Source: Paracoccaceae bacterium
GTDB taxonomy: Bacteria > Pseudomonadota > Alphaproteobacteria > Rhodobacterales > Rhodobacteraceae
NCBI GenBank assembly: GCA_014879735.1
Contig: JACSRN010000132.1
Location: 17,102-81,101 of the forward strand
Reading direction: 5' to 3'
DNA length: 64,000 nt
Positions 8,346-16,883 of the stretch are shown here, piece after piece. The notes under the pieces were generated by a model that saw only the letters and a program-made list of their open reading frames with translations, was not told the DNA's origin and searched no databases. Position 1 is the first letter of the stretch; every line of letters begins with the position of its first letter. Made by a program: the position numbers and the translations under genes.

Positions 8346-9371
8346 ATGGCGAACGCCCCCCGCGATGCGACACGAATCCTGAGAGCCCGCGACGTGGCGG
8401 ATCTTCTGGGCGTGTCCACCTCGATGATCTCGCGGGCGTTCAACCCGCAAGCCAGCATCTCGCCTGCGATGCGCAAACGGATCATGGAGGCGGCAGAGGC
8501 GCTGGGCTACCGGCCGAATGTCATTGCCAGCAGCCTGTCGACCCGACGCAGCAAGATCGTCGCAGTGATCCTCGGCACCCTGGAGAACCCGTTCTACGCC
8601 CAGGTTCTGGAAAGGCTGAGCCGCGAACTGCAGGGCGCCGGCTACCAGTCTCTGCTGTTCAACCTTGCCCCGGGGCAGGATGTCGACAGCCAGTTGCCCT
8701 ATCTGCTGCAGTATAATGTCGACGCGGTCATCATCGTTTCCGCCAGCATCTCGTCGGGTATCGCGAACGACTGGACGAACAGCGGCCGCAAGGTGATCCT
8801 GTTCAACCGCACCCTGCCGAACATGCCGGTGCCCAGCGTCTGCTGCGACAACCAGCAGGGCGCGCGGCTGGCGGTGGATCATTTCGTCGCAACGGGGCGC
8901 GAACGGCTGGCGTTTGCCGCGGGGCGGCGCGACACCTCGACCAATGCCGAGCGCGAACTCGGTTTTCTCGCCCGGCTGGCCGAAGTCGGGACAAAGCTGG
9001 CCGCCAAGGTCGACAATCCGCACTGCTCGTTTCGCGACGGATACAATGCCGCGCTCAAGCTTGCACCCGCACAACCCGATGCGATCTTCTTTGCCAATGA
9101 CGTGATGGCGCTGGGCGGGGTCGAGGCAATCGAGAAGGAACTGAAGCTGCGAGTGCCCGAGGATATCGCGGTGATCGGTTTCGACGATATTCCGATGGCC
9201 GCATGGCCCACCTATTCCCTGACGACGATCCACCCGCCCCTGGACGAGATGGTTGCGAGCGCGGTGAAGCTGCTGTCGGTGCCAGAGGGGAGCACCGAGG
9301 ATACCCGCATCATCCACCCCGTCACGCTGGTCGTCCGCGACTCGACCCAGCCACGCGAAATCACCGGGTGA
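8346..9371 (+). CDS. LacI-family transcriptional repressor (regulator 1)
   Basis: A 341-residue LacI/GalR-type repressor. The N-terminal helix-turn-helix and hinge are 'ARDVADLLGVSTSMISRAF' followed by 'EAAEALGYRPN', then a type I periplasmic-binding-like effector domain ('AVILGTLENPFYAQVLERL', 'FDDIPMAAWPTYSLTTI'). The ORF track extends upstream; the ATG at 8346 places the helix-turn-helix about 12 residues in, as in the family. It is divergent from the crotonase gene. It is the best candidate to bind the two TTGCA-n6-TGCAA operators on this island; the effector is probably a catabolite of the imported compound (inference). Confidence 0.92.
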   Translation: MANAPRDATRILRARDVADLLGVSTSMISRAFNPQASISPAMRKRIMEAAEALGYRPNVIASSLSTRRSKIVAVILGTLENPFYAQVLERLSRELQGAGYQSLLFNLAPGQDVDSQLPYLLQYNVDAVIIVSASISSGIANDWTNSGRKVILFNRTLPNMPVPSVCCDNQQGARLAVDHFVATGRERLAFAAGRRDTSTNAERELGFLARLAEVGTKLAAKVDNPHCSFRDGYNAALKLAPAQPDAIFFANDVMALGGVEAIEKELKLRVPEDIAVIGFDDIPMAAWPTYSLTTIHPPLDEMVASAVKLLSVPEGSTEDTRIIHPVTLVVRDSTQPREITG

Positions 9372-9377
9372 TGGCCG

Positions 9378-10142
9378 CTACTCTGCGGTCCATCCGCCAT
9401 CGACCATCAGCGCACTTCCCGTAACCATGGCGGAGGCGTCGGAGGCGAGAAAGATGACGGGACCCATGATGTCCTCGATCTCGCCGACGCGGCCAAGCTT
9501 GATCTTCGACAGGATCCAGCTGCGCCGGGCGTGGTCGCGCAGGGTTTGCTCACCCAAGGGAGTACGGATGAAGGTAGGGCAGAGCGTGTTGACGCGGATG
9601 CCCTTTGACCCCCATTCGATCGCCATCGCCTTGGTCATGCCCTCCAAGGCATGTTTGCTGGCGCAATAGACCGCACGGTCCGGGCCGCCGACATGCCCCA
9701 TCTGCGACGAGATGTTGATCAGGCTGCCCGGCTTTCCCGCCGCCGCCAGCCCGCGCGCCACCTCGCGCGTCAGGAAATAGGCGGCGCGCAGGTTCAGCGC
9801 CATCACGGCGTCATAGTCGGCAGATGTGGTCTCCAGCGCCGGCGCATGCCGCGCCAGCCCGGCCGAATTCACCAGCACGTCGAACGGCCCGCTTGCCGCA
9901 ACTGCCGCAGCCGTTCTCGCCAGGTCGGTGATGTCGAGCGCCATCGCCTCGGCGCGCCCGCCTGCCGCCCGGATCGCGTCACGGGCGGCCATCAGTTCTT
10001 CGTCCCGCCTGGCGACCAGCCAGACCTCGGCCCCGGCTTCGGCCAGCGCGGCCGCCGCCGCAAGACCGATGCCCGAAGAAGCCCCGGTGACAAGTGCACG
10101 GCGACCGTCCAGCCGGAACGACGGCGATTGTGGCAGCCTCAT
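9378..10142 (-). CDS. Short-chain dehydrogenase/reductase
   Basis: A 254-residue classical SDR: cofactor motif 'TGASSGIG' near residue 20, 'NSAG', catalytic Ser in 'INISSQMG' and 'YCASK' with the catalytic Tyr and Lys, ending in the usual 'GSALMVDGG'. It would oxidise or reduce a hydroxyl/carbonyl with NAD(P). The gene begins 5 bp after the HisD-like gene's stop, so the two are cotranscribed, and it is convergent with the first LacI gene. Gluconate 5-dehydrogenase-like and polyol dehydrogenase roles fit the context, but no substrate can be assigned. Confidence 0.9.
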   Translation of the reverse strand: MRLPQSPSFRLDGRRALVTGASSGIGLAAAAALAEAGAEVWLVARRDEELMAARDAIRAAGGRAEAMALDITDLARTAAAVAASGPFDVLVNSAGLARHAPALETTSADYDAVMALNLRAAYFLTREVARGLAAAGKPGSLINISSQMGHVGGPDRAVYCASKHALEGMTKAMAIEWGSKGIRVNTLCPTFIRTPLGEQTLRDHARRSWILSKIKLGRVGEIEDIMGPVIFLASDASAMVTGSALMVDGGWTAE

Positions 10143-10147
10143 GCCCG

Positions 10148-11458
10148 CTACTCCGCCGCCATGCCATAACCGACATCACGATGCCCATAGCGGCGGACGC
10201 GGAGGTTGCATTGTTCGGCATGGCCGACGAAACCTTCCAGCATGCACAGCCGGCTGCCATAGGCGCCGACCAGCGCCGCCGCATTGTCGGTATCGATACG
10301 CTGGTAGGAATGGGTCTTCAGGAACTTGCCGACCCAAAGCCCGCCGGTATAGCGCCCGGCCTTGCGGGTCGGCAACGTGTGGTTGGTGCCGATCACCTTG
10401 TCGCCATTGGCGACATTGGTGCGCGGCCCAAGGAACAATGCGCCATAGCTGTTCATGTTCTCAAGGAACCAGCCGTCGCGGTCGGTCATCACCTGAACAT
10501 GTTCCGAGGCGATGGTGTTGGCCTGCTCCAGCATCTCGTCATAGCTGTCGCACAGGATGACCTCGCCATAGTCGCGCCAGCTTGCCGCGGCGGTTTCGGC
10601 GGTGGGAAGTATTGTCAGCAAGCGGTCGATTTCGGCCATGGTGGCCTCGGCAAGGCGGCGGCTGTTGGTGATCAGGATGGCGGGCGAGTTGTAACCATGC
10701 TCGGCCTGGCCCAGAAGATCCGTCGCGCATAGTTCGGCATCCACCGTCTCATCCGCAATCACCATGGTTTCTGTCGGACCGGCAAACAGGTCGATCCCCA
10801 CCCGGCCGTAAAGCTGGCGCTTGGCCTCGGCGACATAGGCATTGCCCGGACCGACCAGCATGTCGACCGGCTTGATCGTTTCGGTGCCGATGGCCATGGC
10901 GCCCACCGCCTGCATCCCGCCCAGCACATAGATCTCATGCGCGCCGCCCATATGCATCGCGGCCACGATCGCGGAGTGCGGGGCGCCCTTGACGGGTGGC
11001 GCCGAGGCCACGATGCGCGGAACTCCGGCTACATTGGCTGTCAGTACCGACATATGCGCCGAGGCGACCATGGGAAACTTGCCGCCGGGCACATAGCAGC
11101 CCACCGACTGCACCGGAATGTTGCGGTGGCCCAGAAAGACGCCGGGCAGGGTTTCCACCTCGATATCGGTCATGCTGGCACGTTGCGCCTCCGCAAAGCG
11201 GCGGATCTGGTCTTGGGCAAAGCGGATGTCTTCCATGTCGCGCAAGCTGACCTGCTGCATCGCGGCCTCGATCTCGCTGGCAGTCAGGCGGAATGAGGGC
11301 GGATCATATTTGTCGAACCGCAGCGAAAGATCACGCACCGCTGCATCGCCCCGCAGTTCGATATCCTTGAGCACATCCTCAACCACCACCCGAACCCGCG
11401 CATCATCTTCTGCACGAGCGGCTTCCGGCCGGCCAACCTTCAGATTGCTAATCGACAT
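10148..11458 (-). CDS. Histidinol-dehydrogenase-family zinc dehydrogenase (non-histidine context)
   Basis: A 436-residue member of the HisD family. Likely zinc ligands are present (Gln and His of 'GQAEHG', Asp of 'NGDKVIG', His of 'FVGHAEQ'), as is the active-site 'SEHVQV' where HisD has Glu-His. '[15 protein letters not shown]' and 'AGPTET' are family signatures. The start at 11458 is preferred because GGGAGG lies six bases upstream, whereas it abuts the ATG at 11464. No his gene is nearby; instead the gene heads an operon with an SDR and diverges from a LacI repressor. Family members outside histidine synthesis include sulfopropanediol 3-dehydrogenase (HpsN), so an alcohol-to-acid oxidation in carbon catabolism is likely (inference). 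Confidence 0.88.
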   Translation of the reverse strand: MSISNLKVGRPEAARAEDDARVRVVVEDVLKDIELRGDAAVRDLSLRFDKYDPPSFRLTASEIEAAMQQVSLRDMEDIRFAQDQIRRFAEAQRASMTDIEVETLPGVFLGHRNIPVQSVGCYVPGGKFPMVASAHMSVLTANVAGVPRIVASAPPVKGAPHSAIVAAMHMGGAHEIYVLGGMQAVGAMAIGTETIKPVDMLVGPGNAYVAEAKRQLYGRVGIDLFAGPTETMVIADETVDAELCATDLLGQAEHGYNSPAILITNSRRLAEATMAEIDRLLTILPTAETAAASWRDYGEVILCDSYDEMLEQANTIASEHVQVMTDRDGWFLENMNSYGALFLGPRTNVANGDKVIGTNHTLPTRKAGRYTGGLWVGKFLKTHSYQRIDTDNAAALVGAYGSRLCMLEGFVGHAEQCNLRVRRYGHRDVGYGMAAE

Positions 11459-11514
11459 GCGCATCCTCCCTTTTCCAGTCGGGATCTACTGTGCTAGTCC
11501 CGATTCAAGCAAGT

Positions 11515-11533
11515 TTTCAATACCGTGGTGAAA
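11515..11533. promoter_or_regulatory. Candidate operator in the HisD-like/LacI-2 divergent region
   Basis: TTTCAATACCGTGGTGAAA is an imperfect palindrome: seven of nine positions pair about a central C, in the form TTTCAnnAC-C-GTnnTGAAA. It lies 18 bp upstream of the LacI-2 start codon and 57 bp upstream of the HisD-like start, suited to control both genes. It does not resemble the TTGCA operators of the neighbouring regulator. Confidence 0.4.
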
Positions 11534-11550
11534 TTCTTTCAAGGATCGCG

Positions 11551-12531
11551 ATGAAACCCACCGCAAAACAGGTCGCCCATGCCGCTGGCGTGTCGCTCTC
11601 GGCGGTCTCGCGCGCTTTCGCACCTGACGGATCGCTCGACCCCGACAAGAAGAAGCGCATTCTCGCCCTGGCCCATGCCATGGGCTATGTCAGCCCGGCG
11701 CGCCGCACGGCAGAGGCGATTGCACGCAATACCATCACCCTTGTGACCGGCGATCTGCTCAACCCCTTCTATCCCATGGTGCTGGACATGCTGGCGCGGC
11801 AGTTGCAGGCCGTCGGCCGGCAATTGCTCGTCTATGCCTTGCCCGGCGGGGTTGGCGTGGACGCGGTTACGGATCAGATTCTAGCTGCCCGGCCTTCGGG
11901 AATCATTGTCACCTCGGCACAGCTTACCTCGCGCATGACGCGCGCCTGCCACCAGCATCGCATCCGGGTCGTGCTGATGAACCGCATCCAGCGCGATATC
12001 CGCATTCCCGCTGTAACCTGCGACAATTATGGCGGGGGTCGGGATGCCGCAGCGCTGCTGCTGTCCCGTGGCCGACAGCGGATCGGTTTTGTGGCTGGCC
12101 TGGCCGACACCTCGACCCACACCGAGCGCGCGCGCGGATTTCGGGACATGCTGAACGAGGCTGGTCAAAGCCCCTATCTCCAGGCGGACGGCGCGTTCAG
12201 CTATCAGGCCGCACATACGGCGGTTTCCGAGATGATCGCCGGGCAGCGCCAGCCCGATGCCCTGTTCTGTTGCAACGACATCATGGCCCTTGGCGCCATC
12301 GATGCCGTAAAGGCGCGCGGAATGCGCCCGGGCGAAGATATTGCCATTGTCGGCTTTGACGATATTCCCATGGCCGCCTGGGGGGCATATCGGCTGTCGA
12401 CAATCCGGCAACCCGTCGAGACCATGGTGCGTGAAACGGTCAACCTTCTGCTTGACGAGGCAGACACCCCACCGGAGGAGGGCGGGCTGCGGATCGTACC
12501 GGGCAAACTGATCATCCGCGCCAGCGCCTGA
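11551..12531 (+). CDS. LacI-family transcriptional repressor (regulator 2)
   Basis: A 326-residue LacI/GalR-type protein with N-terminal helix-turn-helix ('AKQVAHAAGVSLSAVSRAF') and effector domain ('GDLLNPFYPMVLDML', 'FDDIPMAAWGAYRLSTI'). It is visibly a paralogue of regulator 1: both carry 'DTST.(A/T)ER', 'CNDIMALG'-type and 'VGFDDIPMAAW'-type segments. Start at the ATG preceded by AAGGA; the longer ORF-track start would add an unrelated tail. It diverges from the HisD-like/SDR operon with 92 bp between start codons, so that operon and itself are the likely targets. Confidence 0.92.
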   Translation: MKPTAKQVAHAAGVSLSAVSRAFAPDGSLDPDKKKRILALAHAMGYVSPARRTAEAIARNTITLVTGDLLNPFYPMVLDMLARQLQAVGRQLLVYALPGGVGVDAVTDQILAARPSGIIVTSAQLTSRMTRACHQHRIRVVLMNRIQRDIRIPAVTCDNYGGGRDAAALLLSRGRQRIGFVAGLADTSTHTERARGFRDMLNEAGQSPYLQADGAFSYQAAHTAVSEMIAGQRQPDALFCCNDIMALGAIDAVKARGMRPGEDIAIVGFDDIPMAAWGAYRLSTIRQPVETMVRETVNLLLDEADTPPEEGGLRIVPGKLIIRASA

Positions 12532-12558
12532 TCCGCGTCAGGCGGCATCCGCACCGTC

Positions 12559-12580
12559 GGACATGGGCGATGCCATGTCC
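12559..12580. terminator. Hairpin between convergent LacI-2 and RND genes
   Basis: GGACATGG-gcgatg-CCATGTCC is a perfect 8-bp stem 27 bp after the LacI-2 stop. A second, very GC-rich palindrome (GCCCCCCGGG/CCGGGGGGC) follows at 12635-12655. Neither has a U-tract, but both sit in the 234-bp convergent gap where termination in both directions is expected. Confidence 0.45.
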
Positions 12581-12765
12581 ATGCGCCATTTCTTCGGATC
12601 GCAACGCGCCCGATGGATGTCATCTTCTGCCGCGGCCCCCCGGGCCCCGGGGGGCATCGACCTCACTCAATCGCTGTCCGGAAATCATGCTGAATGCGTG
12701 GCAGGATCGTCCTGCAGCCGGCCCTGCGCCAGACTGGCCGCGCCCATGAATGATTGCCCGGTGGC

Positions 12766-15700
12766 TCAAATGGCCCTGTCACCAGGTTCATCGGCCGGTG
12801 CAACGCAGAAGACGGCGCAGTACAGCGCGGGGGCGAACAGCAGCGTGATCAGCGTGCCGGCGATGATGCCACCCATCATCGCGAATGCCATCGGACCCCA
12901 GAATACCTGCCGCGAGATCGGGATCAGCGCCAGGCTGGCCGCCGCTGCCGTCAAGAGGATCGGCCGGGCACGGCTGTCTGACGCCTCGAACACCGCATCC
13001 CATCTTGAGCGGCCGTGCTCGATCAGCACCTGAATTTCATGCACAAGGATGATCGAGTTGCGGATCAGGATGCCGACCAGCGCCAGCACTCCCAAAATGG
13101 CGACGAACCCCAGGGGCGCACCGCTGGCCAGCAAGGCGCCGACCACGCCGATCAGCCCCAGCGGCGCTACGGCGAGGACAATGAACATCAGCCGGAAGCC
13201 CTGCATCTGGACCATGACCAGCAGCATGATGGCCAGGATCATGACCGGAACCACGGCAATGATCGGCGCCTGGCTTTCGCCGCTGGTTTCATCGGCACCG
13301 CCGGCCACGATGGCATAGCCGGCCGGCAGGTCGGCGCGGATCGCGTCGATCCCCGATGCCAGCGCGCGGGTGATGGTGGCGGGGGTGTCCTTGCCGGCGA
13401 CCGCCGCCTTGACGGTGATCGTCGCCACGCGGTCGCGTCGGTGCAGAAGAGGGGGCTCCAGATCCCACTGGATCGTCGCAAAGGCGCTGATCGGGATCGG
13501 AATGCCGGTCGGGCTGCCGAATTGCAGCGATTGCAGCGCCGCGATGGAGGAACGGTCTTCCTTGCGACCCACGGCCACCACGTCGACCAGCGTCTTGCCA
13601 TCAGCCAGTTCGGTGATCGTCGCGCCATCGAACAGCGTATACAGGCTTTGTGCCACGTCGCGTTGGGTCAGCCCCAAGTGGCGCAATTGCTCCTGATCCA
13701 GCACCACGCGGGCGACGCGGTAAGGTTCGCCCTGGTCGATGGTAATCGCTTCAAGCCGGTCATCCTGGCTAAGGACAGCGGCAATGTCGCGCGCGCGTGC
13801 CAGCAGCAGGTCGGGGTCGGCACCGCTGACGCGATACTGCACCGGCTTGCCCACCGGCGGCCCCAGTTCCAGCGACTTGGCAAAAAGTTCGATCCCGGCA
13901 AGGCCGTCGCCATAGGCCTTGATCGCGGCCCGCAGGCTTTCACGCGCCTCGATGCTGTCGGTCATCACCACGACCTGCCCCATATAGGGCGCGGGTGTGG
14001 GCGCATCCAGCGCCAGGAGGAAGCGCGGGGCCGAGCGGCCGACATAGGTGGACCAGAACACCGGCTCTTCCCGGCCATCCAGCCAAAGCTCAAGCTCGCG
14101 GATGGCCGCATCGGTGGCGGTGATGTTCGAGTTCTGCCGCAGGTTCACGTCGATCAGCAGTTCCGGCCGGTCGGAGGATGGGAAGAACTGCTGCTGCACA
14201 TAGCCCATGCCAAAGACCGACAGCGCGAACAGGCCCACCGTCAGCGCAATGGTCGCCCATTTGAACCGCATCGCCGCCTTGAGGCTGCGCCGGAACGTCC
14301 GCCGCAGCCGGCTCGGCTCGGCCGAGTGATGCTTCAGCTTGGCCGGCAGCACGGTCACGCCCAGCAGCGGCGTAAACAGCACCGCCACCAGCCAGGACAG
14401 CACCAGCGAGACCGCGATCACATAGAACAGCGACTGGGTATATTCCCCCGCCATCGAGTTGTTGAAGCCGATGGGAATGAAGCCCGCCACCGTGACCAGC
14501 GTGCCCGACAGCATCGGAAAGGCAATCGAGGTCCAGGCATAGGAGGCGGCCTTGCCCAGGCTTTCCCCCATCTCCAGCCGGGAAATCATGGTTTCGATGG
14601 CGATCATCGCATCATCGACCAGCAGTCCCAGCGCAATGATCAGCGCACCCAGCGAGATGCGCTGCAGCGTGATGCCCATCTGGTCCATGATGACAAAAGT
14701 CAGCGCCAGCGTCAGCGGGATGGCCATCGTCACCACCAGGCCGGCGCGAATGCCCAGCGACACGAAAGACACCACAAGCACGATGATCACGGCCTCGATC
14801 AGCGCCCGGATGAAGTGGTTGACCGATTCCTCCACCACATGCGGCTGGTCGGCAACCTTGTGCAGGTCGATGCCGATGGGCAGGCGGGTCTCGACCCCGG
14901 CCATCATCCCGTCAAGCTCGGCGCCGAATTCCAGGATATTGGCGCCTTCGCGCATGCCGACGATCAGGGCGATGGCATCCTTGCCGTCATAGCGGAACAG
15001 GGTGGTCGGCGGGTCGGCATAACCCTCTGTCACCGTCGCCACATCGGCCAGGGTGAAATAGGCATCCCCCACGCGCAGCGGCGCACGGGCCAGTTCCTCG
15101 GCGGTGGCAAAGCGGCCGCTGACGCGGACGGCGATCTGTTCATCGGCCGTGCGGATTACGCCGGAAGACACGATGGCATTCTGCGCCGTCAGCGTATCAA
15201 GGACCGAGGCCCGGTCCAGCCCCAGTGCCGCCAGCCGCCGGGTGGAAAACTCGATATGGATCTGGCGGTCGCGGGTGCCGACAAGGTCAACCTTGCCGGC
15301 GTCCTTCAGCGTCATCACCAGATCGCGCACATCCTCAACCTTGTCGCGCATTTCCTGCGGGGAAAAGCCGTCGCTGGTGAAGGCATAGACATTGCCGTAG
15401 ACATCGCCAAAATTGTCGTTGAACTGGAAGCCTGCGAATTCGCTGGGAAATTCGCCGCGGATATCGGCCATCATGTTGCGGATGCGCAGCCAGGTCTGGC
15501 GCACCGCATCACCGCGCACGGTTGCCTCAAGCTCGACATTCACCACAGCGCGGCCGGGGAAGGATTCCGACCGGGTGGATTTCAGCGAATCCAACTCCAT
15601 CAGCTTGTGTTCGATGCGCCGCGTCACCTGATCTTCGGTTTCCTGCGCGGTGGCACCGGGCAAGGCCGCACTGATCACCATCTGCTTGATGGTGAAGGCG

Positions 15701-15822
15701 GGGTCTTCCTCGCGCCCGAGGTTGAAATAGGCCAGGCCGCCGGCGATGATCGAGATGATGATCAGGAACCAGACGAAGGATCGGTGGTGCAATGCCCAGT
15801 CCGACAGGTTGAAGCCCTTCAA
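12766..15822 (-). CDS. RND-family efflux pump, inner-membrane transporter subunit
   Basis: A 1018-residue AcrB/HAE-type proton-driven exporter: N-terminal transmembrane helix, two large periplasmic porter/docking regions, and two blocks of transmembrane helices. The paired aspartates of the proton relay are visible in 'GLLVDDAMIAIE' near residue 400. Length and layout are those of a complete subunit. It is the last gene of a three-gene operon with two adaptor proteins, overlapping the upstream one by four bases (ATGA). No TolC-type channel is encoded here, so it probably uses a channel encoded elsewhere. Substrates are unknown. Confidence 0.95.
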   Translation of the reverse strand: MKGFNLSDWALHHRSFVWFLIIISIIAGGLAYFNLGREEDPAFTIKQMVISAALPGATAQETEDQVTRRIEHKLMELDSLKSTRSESFPGRAVVNVELEATVRGDAVRQTWLRIRNMMADIRGEFPSEFAGFQFNDNFGDVYGNVYAFTSDGFSPQEMRDKVEDVRDLVMTLKDAGKVDLVGTRDRQIHIEFSTRRLAALGLDRASVLDTLTAQNAIVSSGVIRTADEQIAVRVSGRFATAEELARAPLRVGDAYFTLADVATVTEGYADPPTTLFRYDGKDAIALIVGMREGANILEFGAELDGMMAGVETRLPIGIDLHKVADQPHVVEESVNHFIRALIEAVIIVLVVSFVSLGIRAGLVVTMAIPLTLALTFVIMDQMGITLQRISLGALIIALGLLVDDAMIAIETMISRLEMGESLGKAASYAWTSIAFPMLSGTLVTVAGFIPIGFNNSMAGEYTQSLFYVIAVSLVLSWLVAVLFTPLLGVTVLPAKLKHHSAEPSRLRRTFRRSLKAAMRFKWATIALTVGLFALSVFGMGYVQQQFFPSSDRPELLIDVNLRQNSNITATDAAIRELELWLDGREEPVFWSTYVGRSAPRFLLALDAPTPAPYMGQVVVMTDSIEARESLRAAIKAYGDGLAGIELFAKSLELGPPVGKPVQYRVSGADPDLLLARARDIAAVLSQDDRLEAITIDQGEPYRVARVVLDQEQLRHLGLTQRDVAQSLYTLFDGATITELADGKTLVDVVAVGRKEDRSSIAALQSLQFGSPTGIPIPISAFATIQWDLEPPLLHRRDRVATITVKAAVAGKDTPATITRALASGIDAIRADLPAGYAIVAGGADETSGESQAPIIAVVPVMILAIMLLVMVQMQGFRLMFIVLAVAPLGLIGVVGALLASGAPLGFVAILGVLALVGILIRNSIILVHEIQVLIEHGRSRWDAVFEASDSRARPILLTAAAASLALIPISRQVFWGPMAFAMMGGIIAGTLITLLFAPALYCAVFCVAPADEPGDRAI

Positions 15823-16883
15823 GATGCGATCCTTTCGCCCACAACCTGCCCTTCGCTGACCGAATTGATGCCGCGCACCAGCACCTCGTCGCCCATGTTC
15901 AACCCCGATGTCACCACCTGACGGCCACCGATGTCCTCGCCCAGCGTCACGGCGACCTTCTCGATCTTGCGCCCGGCCCCAACCCGCCAGACCGTGCCAT
16001 CGGCCATGATCGCCGAATGCGGCAGCGTCAGGACCGGGTTCTCCGCCTGCCGTTCCACCGCCACCCGCACCAGAGAGCCCAAGCGCAGCCCGCTGCCCGC
16101 GGCCAGGGTGATGCGCAGGCGATGGGTGCGCGAGGCGGCATTGGCAACCGGCTCGATCAGCCGCAGCGTACCGGCGAAGTCCGTCGCCTCCTGTCCGTCC
16201 CGGCGGCGGATCACAAAGCTGGTCCCCGGCTCCAGATAGGCGGCAAGCTGCGCGGGCACGTCGATCACGGCTTCAAGGCCGGAATCGGTGGCAAGGGTGA
16301 TGACCGGCGATCCGGCGGAAACCACGCTGCCCGGCTCGGCCTGCGTGGCCACCACCACGCCGTCGGCAGGGACAAGAAGCGTGCCGTTGCTGGCCGCATC
16401 ATACGCCCGCGCCAGATCAGCCTCGGCGGCGGTAACGGCGGCGGCGGTGGCATCGCGGCCGGCGGTGGCCTGTTCCAGTTGCGCCGCGGTGGCCACATTG
16501 CGCCGGACGAGTTCTTCGATACGCGCATGGGTTTCCCGTGCCAGATCGGCCTCGGCCCTGGCCGCACGCAGCTTGGCCTCGGCAGCATCGACATCGGCAT
16601 TCAACGCAATCCGGTCAAGCGTGGCAATCACATCGCCGGCCTTGACCACATCGCCGACATCGACAGGCCGGGTTTCGATCCGTCCTGCCGCCAGAAAGCC
16701 TAGCGCGGTTTCCACCTGCGGCATGATCGTTCCGGGAAAGTCGCGCAGTCGCGTCGCCTCGCCGGCGATGATCTCGGTCACGACCGGGCGCGGCGCCGCG
16801 GTCTCGCCAGGGGGTGCGGGGTCTTCGGCAACAGTGACCTGTGCCAGCATCACCAGAATTGCAGCCAGAAAGAGCGGCTTCAT
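15819..16883 (-). CDS. RND efflux periplasmic adaptor subunit (second of two)
   Basis: A 354-residue membrane-fusion protein. A Sec signal peptide (cleavage after 'QVTVA') precedes the barrel-sandwich lipoyl-like halves ('RIETRPVDVGDVVKAGDVIATLD', 'LLVPADGVVVATQAEPGSVV') flanking an alpha-helical hairpin rich in Ala/Glu, then a beta-barrel domain. It bridges the RND transporter to an outer-membrane channel. Four-base overlaps with both neighbours show tight translational coupling. Confidence 0.93.
   Translation of the reverse strand: MKPLFLAAILVMLAQVTVAEDPAPPGETAAPRPVVTEIIAGEATRLRDFPGTIMPQVETALGFLAAGRIETRPVDVGDVVKAGDVIATLDRIALNADVDAAEAKLRAARAEADLARETHARIEELVRRNVATAAQLEQATAGRDATAAAVTAAEADLARAYDAASNGTLLVPADGVVVATQAEPGSVVSAGSPVITLATDSGLEAVIDVPAQLAAYLEPGTSFVIRRRDGQEATDFAGTLRLIEPVANAASRTHRLRITLAAGSGLRLGSLVRVAVERQAENPVLTLPHSAIMADGTVWRVGAGRKIEKVAVTLGEDIGGRQVVTSGLNMGDEVLVRGINSVSEGQVVGERIAS

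Noticed and set aside
13015-15921. 968-residue plus-strand ORF
   Set aside because: Antisense shadow of the RND transporter gene; no domain or signal recognised and rich in His, Gln and Arg.
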